Positions 19,682-30,655 of a DNA stretch of 64,000 bases are shown here, in pieces. Under the pieces are notes generated by a model. It had not been told where the DNA came from and did no database searches. It saw nothing but the letters and a program-made list of their open reading frames with translations. A program made the position numbers and the translations under genes. Position 1 is the first letter of the stretch; each line of letters starts with the position of its first letter. The stretch is from Symbiodinium natans (Eukaryota; Sar; Dinophyceae; Suessiales; Symbiodiniaceae). The stretch is taken from the NCBI GenBank assembly GCA_905221605.1, contig CAJNDS010002243.1, forward strand, positions 493,360 to 557,359. Direction: 5' to 3'.

Positions 19682-19813
19682 ATGCCCGAAGAGAGGCTGC
19701 AGCTAGGGACCAACGGATCTTCGTGGAGTTGCGTGGACGTCATGCGCAAGTTTCCTCTTCGCAAGACGCCAAACCACTACAGCCCTGTAAATCCCGGAGA
19801 TCTAAAGCACTAG
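19682..19813 (+). other. Possible short ORF or exon, 43 codons
   Basis: ATG at 19682 to TAG at 19811-19813, reading MPEERLQLGTNGSSWSCVDV and on to NPGDLKH. It lies in one of the longer non-repeat spacers. Could be a first exon or a chance ORF; no homology recognised. Confidence 0.3.
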
Positions 19814-19997
19814 CCAGATCCACTTGCATTACTGCCATTCTGTGACTCGTTGCCCTAAGCCAAATACCCCAAACCCTAAACCCTATAGCAGAACTAAGCC
19901 CCAACCTCTGCCTGCAAATGGGCCGCCTTCTCTGGTCGAATCTCCCTAAACCCTAAACCCTAACCCTAAACCCTAAACCCTAAGCCCTAAACTTCAG

Positions 19998-20085
19998 GCT
20001 GGGTGGAAAAGACTTCTGCCCAACCGTCGAGAAGTTCGCGGGTGCCGAGGAGGCAGTGGAGTCTTTTCGGGCAGCAGCTCGCCTG
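19998..20085 (+). other. Exon-like island with AG and GT borders
   Basis: The CCCTAAA array on the left ends in AAACTTCAG; then an open frame (LGGKDFCPTVEKFAGAEEAV, ESFRAAARL) ends in GCCTG directly followed by GTTTAGGG units. Both borders fit a spliced exon whose flanking introns are telomeric repeat. One of the strongest such cases outside the recognised genes. Confidence 0.5.
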
Positions 20086-20250
20086 GTTTAGGGTTTAGGG
20101 TTTAGGGTTTAGGGTTTAGGGTTTAGGGTTTGGGGTTTGGGGTTTGGGGTTTAGGGCTTAGGGTTGTAGGGCGACTTACAAGGCGTTGGGAATTCGTGTT
20201 TTGGGCTGGAAGAGCTTCTGCGTAGGGTCTAGGCGTCCTCTGGCTAAAGG

Positions 20251-20360
20251 CTTCGTAGCCCACTGGTACCCTTGACCCTTTTTTTGGTTCTGGGTTCCCT
20301 TAGAAAATGACCACTCAAAAAAGGGTGCCCTCATTATGATATGGGTACTGGGCCACCAAG
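20251..20360. mobile_element. Short TIR element with AAGG target duplication (family B)
   Basis: Left end CTTCGTAGCCCACTGGTACC; the right end reverse-complements to CTTGGTGGCCCAGTACCC. AAGG flanks both sides (20247-20250, 20361-20364). The interior carries GGGTTCCCTTA and AAAAAAGGGTGCCCTCATTA, which also occur in the element inside the UBL-RCC1 gene. Confidence 0.7.
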
Positions 20361-21339
20361 AAGGTCTCTCATCCTGCCCCCACACACCAAAGTTGGGCAC
20401 AGAGCAAGAACACTCGAAGCAATCGCCGTTTTTTGTTGGTTTGGGGCAGTTGTTATTGTCCAAGTATAGGGGGCCTCAAGTGGCTGTTGTACACATGTTG
20501 GTATTTATTTCAGGACTGTTTTGTTTTTTTTACGGTGCTGTCAGAGTATACCCTTTGATCTTCCTGATCTTTTGACCTGCATTTTTCTGGTGAAACCTAT
20601 AATTATTCAAGCTTTGCTTTGATCGCTGGGTTTCGAGCTGGCTGTGGCCGGCGCCTTTGTTGGAGTCAGAGCCTGAACTGAGGCGCTTTTGCATGCAGAG
20701 ATGCATTGTGATCTGCTCTGTAGGCGCATAGGGCACATGTGCCGTTGGACCTGCGGTTTCCAACTGAACCCTGAACCCTGAACCCTATAAACCCTAAACC
20801 GGTCCTACTGTTGACCTGAATGTCCGGCGCTTGGCGAATTCAATACGACCGGGGAGGGGGCTGTAAAAATATGTCATACTGTTGAACCCTGATATTTGAA
20901 CCATAAACCATATATATTAAGCAAGCGTACCGCGGAAAGAGCGACACCCGGAACTATGAAGCCCTAATCGCAAACCAAATGCGTGGAGTGCCAAGGAACT
21001 TATGGACGTTTTGTCTCCCATTTGTATGATGACCGTCAAGGACCCCCTGCATTTCAGGCTTGAGGGCTTCTAGCCCTGAACCCTAAACCCTAAACCCCAG
21101 GCTCGAGCTGGGTGTTGCACTTGCTCATAGGGTTTAGGGTTGAGGGTTCAGGGTTCAGGGTGTAGGGTTTAGGGTTGGGGGTTTAGGGTTTAGGGTTGAG
21201 GGTTTAGGGTTGAGGGTTCAGGGTTGAGGGTTGAGGCTTTAGGGTTTCAGCATCATCTTGTCCAAGATGAGGAGCTGGCAACTACGGGTTGATAGCAATC
21301 AGTTCAACTTTCTCCTGTGACTTCTTCTGCTGAGTTTAG

Positions 21340-21412
21340 TGCCGGCATGACGGGTGCTGAGCAAGCGACCTTCACCGATTCGAGTACGATGGATCCCCTG
21401 AAACGCCCAAAG
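21340..21412 (+). other. Exon-like island, unknown gene
   Basis: After TTTAG the frame reads AGMTGAEQATFTDSSTMDPL then KRPK and ends CCCAAAG followed by GTTTAACC. Short, but with AG/GT-like borders. Confidence 0.35.
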
Positions 21413-21604
21413 GTTTAACCCGGTACCCCCGAGAAAACTCAGGCTCTAAACCCCAAACCCCAAACCCCACACCCTAAACCCTAAACCCTAAACCCTAAAC
21501 CCTAAACCCTAAACCCTAAACCCTAAACCCTAAACCCTAAACCCTAATGAGGGTTTAGGGTTAGGGTTTAGGGCCCCACGGCTCGGGGGGGCCTTCGATT
21601 CCAG

Positions 21605-21694
21605 GACTTCCTCACCGACGCTGGTCTTCGCCAGGGGGCTGCGGTCGACGAGGCGGCGAAGCCAGAATCTCCAGCACCCCGTGAAATCCCCCAA
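21605..21694 (+). other. Exon-like island, unknown gene
   Basis: After GATTCCAG the frame reads DFLTDAGLRQGAAVDEAAKP and stays open to about 21694. A TTTAGGG tract precedes it by 25 bp. No family recognised. Confidence 0.35.
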
Positions 21695-22227
21695 AAATGA
21701 AGTAAAGAATGCCCTAATCCCTAAACCCTAAACCCTAAGGTTTTAGGGTTTAGGGTAAATCCCTAGACCTCAAAACCAAAGCGCCTAAGCATTAAATTCA
21801 GTCTAAGCACGCCTCGAGTTTGAGAGTGAAGACCGCTTCGCCGTTGTTTGGTGTCAGGTTCCTCTTATAAAATTGTCATGGGGGGGGGCCCAAAACAAAC
21901 AAAGCGCTAACTCCCTATAAGCCCCAAGCCCTCAACACCTCTGAGCCCCTAAAGCCCTGCATCTTCGGTTTGGGAGGGTTTATTGGGTTTAGGGTTAAGT
22001 GTTATGGGGTTTCGGGTGTCATCATTGGGTTCTGGCCTGACGGTCCGCTGACAGCAGACACTGATCGAAGGTGTAGGGATGAGGGAAAGGAGCTTAGGCA
22101 TTTGCTCGTTTTGCTTAGTGGGCTTTTGGGTCAGGAGAGTTATAACCCTAAGGGTTCGGAGGGTTCTGACCCTAGAGTGAGGGGCCCACTAGTTATAGTG
22201 ATCCTTGAATAGATAGAATTTGGGCTT

Positions 22228-22258
<31 letters not shown>

Positions 22259-22816
22259 AGGGTGTGTTTTTGCGGTTTTTTTGCGTTTTCCCACGTTGTT
22301 CGAGGAACCCATACATAGAATCTTGGAACCAATACATAAGATACTTGAGGAACCCATGCATAGAATACTTGCGGGATCGTGATATATGGAGTTGGTGAGA
22401 ATCTTCAGGATGTCATACCTTTTATTGCGCCCTTCCCCGAAGAGAGCACCTCCAACTCCTGCGGGAACCCATAGATAGAATATAGTTCTATCTATCGGTT
22501 TGGGGCTTTTAGTATTCTATCTATCGCTTTGGAAAGGGTGGTTTGTTTTTTTGGAATTTCAAATATTTCATCTACTTAAGGATGCCTATATGCGTAGAGT
22601 TATACGGTGGCCAAATTGTTCTTATAACTTAGGTTATTCATTGGGAGCCGAAGAAGGCAGGCTCCCCACATCCAAACACAGCCGGTACTTTGTCTTGGGT
22701 CGAAGGTATACACGAAACCTCTCAGTTCTTGAACCCTTACAGTCCTTAAGGTCCGTGGTCTGGGCCCTAAACCCTAAACCCTATACCCTAAACCCTGAAG
22801 TTTGGAAGTCTAAAAG

Positions 22817-22903
22817 CCTCGCCACGAGCTCCACTTCAGTGCCCTTGAGGAAAAGTTGCAGCGGCTGATGAGGCAGCTGACTGACGGAGGCCGCTGCATA
22901 TAG
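22817..22903 (+). other. Exon-like island, helical peptide
   Basis: After TCTAAAAG the frame reads PRHELHFSALEEKLQRLMRQ then LTDGGRCI and a TAG. Heptad-like leucines suggest a coiled coil. No family recognised. Confidence 0.4.
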
Positions 22904-23321
22904 GGTCTAGGGTTTAGGGTTTAGGGTTTAGGGTGTAGGGTTTAGTGATCTAGGCATGTTAAGGAGAGCGGTGCAGACCCTAAACCCTAGACCCTAGACC
23001 CTAAACCCTAAACCCAGCAAACACCCACTTTTTCGTAGGTTGCCTAAGGCACCTGACCTACAACAAATGACAAGGTTTAGGAATCAACCCTGGAGTTCAG
23101 GGTCAGGGGCTCTTAGGGTTCAGGGTTTAGGGTTTGGGGTTTAGGGTTTAGGGTTAGGGTTTGGGGTTTAGGGTTTGGGGTTTAGGGCTTCGGGTTTTCA
23201 AACCGCCCCGGCTCCTTTGTCCCTAGAACCCTAGACCTCTAACATCCGCATTATGCTCTGATAGGGGCTGCTGGCATCCTAGTGGCTGTTAACACCCCTC
23301 CTTAAGCAGCCAAGTCTTCAG

Positions 23322-23499
23322 CATGGTATTTTGGGACTGTGTCGTGCGCTGAGGGCACGACTGGCTTCGTTTACAGAGGCGACGCAGACTGGGACTTTGA
23401 AGTTGTGACGCTTAACGTGGCCGCGCCCCCGCCCCCCCGCCCCGCGGTCTTCTCCCCAACGCAAGCCTTGAGCCAGAAGAGGCGGGGTGGGGGCAAGAG
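23322..23499 (+). other. Exon-like island, 178 bp
   Basis: After AAGTCTTCAG the frame is open for 59 codons: WYFGTVSCAEGTTGFVYRGD, then ADWDFEVVTLNVAA and a Pro-rich tail, ending GCAAGAG followed by GTTCAACCC and a CCCTAAA array. Among the longest open islands and with beta-strand-like composition. No family recognised. Confidence 0.45.
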
Positions 23500-23767
23500 G
23501 TTCAACCCTAAACCCTAAACCCTAAACCCTAAACCCTAAACCCTAAAGGCTCTGAGTCGCCACTTCAAGGTTTTATAGGGTTCTACCGCGACGCAGAGGG
23601 ACAAGGTTTGCGGTTTATGGTTTCCCTAAACCCTGAGAAGCCCTAAACCCTAAGCCCTCAACCCGAAACCCGAAAGGACTAAGCCCTGGACCCTAAACCC
23701 TAAACCCTAAACTCTAAACCCCAGACCCAAAGCCTCAGGGGCTTCAGGGATTCCGCCAGGCTTCTCA

Positions 23768-23836
23768 ATGACCGTCGACGAACGCGCCGAGCTCCGTGAA
23801 CGGTTGGGCGGTGCGCCCATGGACGCAGCTTGGCTG
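23768..23836 (+). other. Exon-like island starting at ATG
   Basis: Reads MTVDERAELRERLGGAPMDA then AWL, and runs directly into GGTTTAGGG. Could be a first exon, or continue from an acceptor at CCGCCAG just upstream. Confidence 0.4.
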
Positions 23837-24412
23837 GGTTTAGGGTTTAGGGTTGAGGGTTTAGGGTTTAGGGTCTAGAGTTTATAGGGTTTAGGGTTTA
23901 GGGTTTAGGGTTTAGGGGTGCAGGGTTTAGGGTTTAGGGTTTAGGGGTGCAGGGTTTAGGGTTTAAAGTTTAGGGTGGGTTCGGGTTTACGGCTTCGGGC
24001 TTAGGGTTAAGGGCTCAGGGCATAGGGTTCGGGTCTAGGGTTTAGTTTCGGGTTTGGACTTTCCCTTTACAAGGATCTAGGGCCTGGCCCTGAGTCACGC
24101 GGCTGGGTTCAGGGTTTTGTTTTAAAGCCACTGGGCCTGAAGTCAAGATAAAAATGCCCCCCCCCCCCCCCGCCCCCCGCAATGAACCCTGAGCCCTAAA
24201 GATCTTAGAGCCCTAAGGCCCTAAAATCTACGCCCTAGATTTTAAAACAAATACGCCCTAAACCCTATAGACCCTGAAGCCTAGGGTGCAGGGCTTGGGG
24301 AAGCTTCAGCTCCCGGCCACCAAAGGCCCCTAAAACGGGCACCAAGTGGGCTTGGCAAATAACCCGGTTGTGGAACTTTATGTAAGGGCGGCCCCGAAGT
24401 CAAGGATCCCTT

Positions 24413-25310
24413 GTAAAACGATAAGGAAAAGAAAAAAGCGATAACGTTGACATGTTGGGCAGAAGGAAGGGTACCAAGCTTGCACTACAAAGCAATGAAA
24501 TACCAGCCGGCTCACGGAAACATCGATTCCAGTACTAACCCTGTACTACAAAGCAATGAAATACAGCCGGCTTAGGGAAACATCGATTCACGCAAACATC
24601 AATTCCAGTACTAAGCTTGTACTACGAAGCAATGACAGACATTCAGCCGGCCCAGGGAAACATCGATTCCAGTACTAAGCTCGTACTACAAAGCAATGAA
24701 AAAAGAAGCCGGCTCAGGGAAACATCGATTCCAGTACTAAGCCCATGCTACAAAGCAATGAAAAAAGCAGCCGGCTCACGGAAACATCGATTCCAGTACT
24801 AAGCTTGTACTACAAAGCAATGAAAAACCAGCCGGCTCACGGAAACCTCGATTCCAGTACTAAGCTTGTACTACAAAGCAATGAAAAAAGCAGCCGGCTT
24901 AGCGAAACATCAATTCCAGTACTAAGCTCGTACTACAAAGCAATGAAAAACAGCCGGCTCACGGAAACATCGATTCCAGTACTAGGCTTGTACTACAAAG
25001 CAATGAAATTCAGCCGGCCCAGGGAAACATCGAGTCCAGTACTGAGCTCGTACTACAAAGCAATGAAAGAAGCAGCTGGCTCACGGAAACATCGATTCCA
25101 GTACTAAGCTTGTACTACAAAGCAGTGAAAAACCAGCCGTCTCAGGGAAACATCGAGTCCAGTACTAAGCTTGTACTACAAAGCAATGAAAAGCCAGCCG
25201 GCCGAGCCCAGTACTGCGGAGACATGGCCAGTACTAAAGATGTACTACTGTGTGGTATCATAGCTTTCCCTCCTGCATGTGTCGTTTACCTCGTAAAACG
25301 ATAAGGAAAA
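24413..25310 (+). repeat. 61-bp tandem array flanked by 18-bp direct repeats
   Basis: About 12 units of roughly 61 bp between 24484 and 25215; each has ACTACAAAGCAATGAAA, CAGCCGGCTCACGG, AAACATCGATTCCAGTACT and AAGCTTGT. Some units carry small indels and one has an internal partial duplication. The array is bracketed by the direct repeat GTAAAACGATAAGGAAAA (24413-24430 and 25293-25310). Because 61 is not a multiple of three, the frames crossing it change register each unit, which argues against coding. Confidence 0.9.
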
Positions 25311-25689
25311 AATTATCGATCAGGTTTGCGCTCGGGTATTTGCGTTTACGACCGGGTTTTTTGGCTAGCCCAAGTGTTTTCGGAAGTCCGTGGGTCGAGC
25401 TGCAAGCAGAATCAAAGTTAGTTTATGGAATTCGGCTTTAGGGTTTAGGGTTTAGGGTGTATTGGTGGCACCCACCGGAACCCTCACAGTACGCAAACCT
25501 CTACTCGACTCCCCAGCGTGGGTCCCTGAGCCGCGAGCTTCAAGCATGACCAACCTCTACAACCCCAGACCCTGAACCGCAAACCCTAAACCCTAAACCC
25601 TAAACCCTAAACCCTAAACCCTAAACCCTAAACCCTAAACCCGAAACCCTAAACCCTAACCCCCGAAATCCCAAACCTTTGAAAGGGAG

Positions 25690-25746
25690 CCGACCTCCGA
25701 GGCCGGCCGCCTCGTAGATTTCGCCTCGTGGCTCCGAGGAGAGGGG
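25690..25746 (+). other. Exon-like island, unknown gene
   Basis: After AAAGGGAG the frame reads PTSEAGRLVDFASWLRGEGA. Flanked by a CCCTAAA array upstream and TTTAGGG downstream. Short; no family recognised. Confidence 0.3.
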
Positions 25747-26396
25747 GCTTTAGGGTCTTTAGGGGTCTAGGCTGTTTAGGGTTTAGGGTTTAGGGCTAGG
25801 GTTTAGGGTTTAGGGTTTAGGGTTTAGGGTTTAGGGTTTAGGGTTTAGGGTTTAGGGTTTAGGGTTTAGGGTTTAGGGTCTAGGGCTTTAGGGGGTTTAG
25901 GGTCTCTAGGGCTTTTAGGGCTTGAGGCTTTTGGGTTTTATGGTTCAGGGTTTGAGGTCTAGGGCTTGGGGTTTAGGTCTGCAGGGTTTAGGGTTCATAC
26001 TTCTTGAGCACTCCCCCCCAAATTCCCTATCGCTCTAGGAAACCCAATCATCGGCAGCCCCGAGATTCATGTGGAACCCCGGGTTTAGGGTGTAGGGTTT
26101 AGGGTTTAGGGTTTGGGGTTTAGGTTTTGGAGTTTAGGTTTAGGGTTTAGGGTGGTTTGGGGTTTAGGTTTTGGAGTTTAGGGTTTAGGGTCTAGGGTTT
26201 AGGGTTTAGGGTTTAGGTTTTGGAGTTTAGGGTTTAGGGATTAGGGCTTAGGGTTAGGGTTTAGGGTTTAGGGGCTTACGGAGCAGGGTTTCGTTTTGGA
26301 ATGCTGCGGAAGTGGTGCAGGATAGGATGGAGAATGGCTTCACTTGGTTGGCGTACTTTCGAATGTGCTGGCGACCTGTGACCTGAGTATGCGAAG

Positions 26397-26468
26397 CGCA
26401 GCTATGGCCCGATTGTGGAGGCCGTCATCAAGCACAATCGCCAACCAAATCTGCATCCGATTCTTGTC
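26397..26468 (+). other. Exon-like island, unknown gene
   Basis: After TATGCGAAG the frame reads RSYGPIVEAVIKHNRQPNLH then PILV before a CCCTAAA tract. Composition is protein-like; no family recognised. Confidence 0.4.
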
Positions 26469-27991
26469 CCTAAACCCTAAACCCTAATCCCTAAACTCCG
26501 TATAGACCCTACACCCTAAACACTAAACCTTAGCCTGTCTCCATTGCAATTGCATTGCTTGTCTGAGCTGCAGACAGGAAGTGGTCTAGGAGAGATCGCT
26601 GGGTTTGGCCTGGGGTTTGCTGCTGCTTGCTGCTCAGGGCTTCCAGTATGTAACGTCTTTTTCATATGGGGGGTTTAGGGTTTAGGGTTTTGGGTTTTGG
26701 GTTTTGGGTTTGGGGTTTAGGGTTTAAGGTTTAAGGTTTAAGGTTTAGGGCTTCTTGGCTTTCTTCTGGCTGGCTCTTAGGACTAACCTTTCGGTTTCTG
26801 TAGAAACTACAATAAGGAGCCTCAAAGTTAAACAGTTAGGAGGGGTTCAGAAGTCAGCCAAGGTTTAGGGTTTACGGTTTCGGTTTTGGGTACCTTATTG
26901 GGGGTCGTTACTATAAGGGAATCCTATGGACCCCGAGGCTACATCGGCTTTGGCCCAGAAGCCTGATCAACGTGTAGGTTGACCTATCCGAAGACCCAGA
27001 GCGGCTTCCGAACGAAACTACTGGACAGCGGCTGTTGATTGCGCGGTTGCTGCAGGAGAGATGAGAAAGTAAGTCACCACACTTCCAGAAGTAGGGCAGG
27101 CCTTTGGGATGTGTTTTCTTGGTTTTTTTCCCTTATTGGGTATAAGAGGATCCTATTCAGGAATATTTTTCAGAGGGCTCTAAGGGCCATCCTAGATAAT
27201 GGCGCTACAAGTGGGCCCGTTGGGTAGGTGCTAAACCCTAAACCCTAAACCCTAAACCCTAAACCCTAAACCCTAAACCCTAAACCCTAGGTCTCTACCC
27301 TTGATGCCAAGCCGCCAGAACAAGAGTTACATCACAGGAGTGCCTTGAAGCAGGGTTTAGGGTTTAGGGTTCAGGGTTTTCGGGTTTAGGGTTTAGGGTT
27401 TAGGGCTTAGGGCTTAGGGCTTAGGGCTTAGGGTTTAGGTTGGGGTGTTCCCCTTCTGCTAACAGTCCTTAATGGGGATTATAGCACCCGCGAGATCTCG
27501 CCACATACCGGTTTTTGCTCCATTGCCACAGAGATGAGCTTGGATTGCTTTGCTTCTTGCAGGAGACTCGGCTTTAGCTTTTCGACTGCGCCGTGCGCTC
27601 AGCATGAGAGCTTCAAACTTGGGTTCTTTGGGACTGAGACGATAAGGTTTGAGGGCTATACATATATATATATATATATATATTTACATTTATTTGCATG
27701 TGTGTATCTGCATATATGCATTTGTCATTGTTGAATGTGTTATAAATTCTAGGCAAGGCCTTCTGTGAGATACATTCGCCTATAGAGCATTTCCAGGGTT
27801 TGGGATTGTTTTTTTGGATTTACGGTCTTGAGGCGAGTCTCCCTAACTCGTAAACTCGAGGACCTAGAGAAGGCCCGTATTACCTTTACTTTTTTCAGGG
27901 TGTATTCTCTCTTAGAAGCTCCTTTAGCCAAGAAGGGCACCCTCTTGTTATTCCTTTGTGTCTAGTTCTAACCCTAAACCCTAAGCCCTAA

Positions 27992-28978
27992 GCGCAGGCT
28001 AGCCTTTTGGATCCTTGCTTTCCAACTTCTGTGGGGACCCACAATGTTGAAAGGATGCTTGTGGATTTGAATGTCAAGATACAGCTGACGGGTTCTTATG
28101 CTTCCAGGCTTTCTCCTGGTACGGCATATGTTATCTTCGGCTGTACTGCGCCAGTTCGATATGACGATGATGTATTTGGTGTGCATATCCCATCCCCGTC
28201 CCCTAGAGCTGGAGTTGCAAAAGTCCTTGGCGCCACACTTCCACGGAGAACTGGGGTGCCGTGCAGGCAGGACGTTGTTGACACACAGCCTTTTCGGGTG
28301 ATTGTGCCTGGTGATGACTTGTCAGAGGGGTCTAGTGGCGTGATTCTCATGTCTGGACACTTTGTCCCCCTTCGGCAACCTACGTCCGTGCAGACATGGA
28401 GAGATTGGCTCCGAACCATTGAACCACAAATTGATTTTCATCTGTTTGCAGTGGTCTGTAAGGATACTTATTTTGATGGTGATCTGTGCTGTGACCCTGG
28501 TCAGCGCTATGTTTTTCGCATGGTCCAGAAGGTGATAGGTCAATCAATCGCTTGCGTCTCAGGCTTCGTTGACATGCGGGGTTCTTTTGTACAAGTGCCC
28601 GCGCCCACAGCCCCATGTACTTGGCAAAACTGGATCAAGCAGTGGTTTCAGTTCGACCCAAATCTCTTCTGGGCCACGTTGGATGGCAAACCTATCTCTG
28701 AGCAGCATGTGCTCTTGCCCCAATACACTTATCTCCTGCGTCTCAGATGCCGGGGGAGAGGGGGTGGTGGCAAAGAGGCGCGGGCAAAGCTTGCGCAGCA
28801 CCTTTCCTCTAAGGGTGTACCGGCAAGTATGGTGGAAGCACGTATCAAAGATATCATGGCCATAATTTCGGATGACCAGCTGATTGAGGTTTACAAGACC
28901 CTCGAGCCATGGGCTGCTCTCAAGAACCTTGTCTCGAATCGCGTTCGCCTCGTGACTACTGAGGAGATGCGTGCCTAG
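27992..28978 (+). pseudogene. LINE ORF1, N-terminal part (ends at in-frame TAG)
   Basis: The frame is open from the telomeric junction and lacks a clear start codon; the first ATG is at about 28052. It holds an unrecognised N-terminal region, then a Gly-rich RGRGGGGKEARAKLA segment followed by a helical region (VEARIKDIMAIISDDQLIEV, DPWAALK-like EPWAALKNL) typical of dinoflagellate LINE ORF1 proteins as I remember them. The TAG at 28976-28978 is followed in the same frame by KQETRKAQQSASSDAVDPW and the rest of ORF1, so it looks like a point nonsense change in one longer ORF1. Confidence 0.6.
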
Positions 28979-30655
28979 AAGCAGGAGACTAGAAAGGCTC
29001 AGCAAAGTGCCTCGAGTGATGCAGTGGACCCATGGATTTTTTCGGATCCTTGGTCGGAGTCCAATCAAGCCAGGCCTCAACCAGCTCCGCTCGCACTCTC
29101 ACTTATCCCCAGTTTCTTCACCAAGGAGGATGGCTCTGAACCCGCGATACTGGGTGACATTCACAGCGAGGCTTGTGGGGTGTGTCTTCTGGGTCATGGT
29201 CAATTGGAAGCCCTTGTTGCCATGCCGGCGGCTTTTTCGAGCCAGGAGTGTGCTGGAGTGGTGGTTTCAGAGGGCCTCCTTGATACGGGAAGATTCCCTT
29301 CTGAGCAGATTAAATTTGTTGCGCAGCATGATATTGCTGGCAAAATCCTGCTGAAGGGGATCCTAGTGAACTTTGGTACCAAACGTATCTCAGTCAAGAA
29401 AGCCCCCAGGGACTATGGCCTTCAATCTCAGGATATGAGGGTGGTGACCTTCGAGGTTGCGAAGGACCATTGTAGCGAATGGCACCTTGCTGTCTCCAAC
29501 CCCATGAGGTTTATTTGGAAGAACATTGACAAAGCACAAACCAAGATTGTCACTTCGTGGTCACGCCGTTTCTTTGCTGGCAAGAAGGTGGTTTCAGCGC
29601 ATGAGGCTTCCACTTTTCATTGCTTCGCACGTGTCCTCCAATCGGACTTGGTGTCTATCCTTTCCCAATCTGGATGTGCGGGGATATTCATCACCCCCAA
29701 GGGTGATGGCAATGTGGTTGATGGCTCTTTCAGGGTGGTTTGGTTGCAGACAAACGACGTGGCGCAAGCTGCTGTTGTGGCCAAGACTAATCCGAGTGTT
29801 GTTGGCCTGGTCAAAGGCCGCAGTAACTTGGGTTTGCGAGTCGCCTCTGCTTCCTATACTGAGGTTCGCCAGGCTATTGAGCCGGATTGGTCCAATGACA
29901 TGGGCATTCGATATCAAGTCAAAGTGACCCGAAGGTTCATTCTGGCCCCGGTTTCCCAGGTGACAGATAAAAAAGCGCTTCAAGCTGTGCTGGATGCTTT
30001 TGCTTGGAACTCCTTGCCCATGCGTCAGTTGGGTCCCAATGCCTGGCTGATTGGAGCCGAGCAGGATCCTCCTTCAGAGATGATTTCCATAAATGGGGAG
30101 TGGGCATTGATCACACCGCAGAGCTCCAAAGTTTCCGAGAAGAATTCTGACGGTGTGGTTTTGTCTGCTCCGGCCTCCATTCGGAAATCTCTCCAGAGGC
30201 AGATTCAGACAGGAGTGAGACAAGCAGTTCGTGCACAGTCTGATGTTTCCGCGGCTACTCCTTTGCATCCCCCGGTCACCCCAGCGAACGATGCCAAGAT
30301 ACAAGAGTTGCGCGATGAAATCAATGAGAAGATGCAGGCCATGACAGCGCAATTTGACAAGTCTATTAGCTCTGTGCGGAGTGAGATGGCGGATTTCGTG
30401 TCCACTGCAACGCAATCGCACGACGAGACCCAAGCACAAGTCCAGGAGCTGAGAGCTGAGCAACAGCACCGAATCTCCGGAGTTGAAGCTCAAATCAGTC
30501 GCCTTACAGAGGCAGTGTGCACCAAGCAAGACCTTAGTAGCCTTCTTACCGAAGCATTGGCTAAACAGTCAAGTGAGTTCAGGTCACTTATGGCAAAGAG
30601 GAGTCCTGACCCCTCGCCAATGAATGACCATTCCAAGGCGGCCAAGACTTCTTGA
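28979..30655 (+). pseudogene. LINE ORF1, C-terminal part
   Basis: Continues the same frame after the TAG for 558 codons to a TGA at 30653-30655. The central 300 residues contain RRM-like alternation (GCAGIFITPKGDG, FRVVWLQ, RYQVKVTRRFILAPV), compatible with the nucleic-acid-binding role of ORF1 proteins. Residues encoded by about 30295-30530 form a predicted coiled coil (EINEKMQAMTAQFDKSISSV, QELRAEQQHRISGVEAQISR), usual for trimerising ORF1 proteins. A basic C terminus (SKAAKTS) precedes the stop. Role: binds the element RNA; inferred from position and features. Confidence 0.6.

Larger units (their letters stand above)
18240..27980. repeat. Telomeric-repeat mosaic between the two retroelements
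   Basis: Same organisation as the first 9 kb: telomeric arrays of 40-115 bp in both orientations every few hundred bases, with spacers. Larger arrays are at 18730-18843 (G strand), 19308-19375 (C), 21470-21548 (C), 25577-25660 (C) and 25797-25880 (G). Poly-G of about 28 bp lies near 22229-22256 and poly-C near 24157-24171. An (AT)n run lies at 27660-27682. Stretches at 18250-18730, 20380-20760, 22200-22780 and 27480-27960 hold no gene I can support. Confidence 0.85.

Noticed and set aside
24745-25107. 120-codon ORF over the tandem array
   Set aside because: The 61-bp period shifts frame each unit; openness follows from lack of stops in the unit.
24484-25215. CRISPR-like array
   Set aside because: Units are continuous 61-bp tandem copies without unique spacers, in a eukaryotic setting.
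27534-27734. 66-codon ORF with Tyr/Ile repeats
   Set aside because: Ends in an (AT)n microsatellite; no other coding sign.
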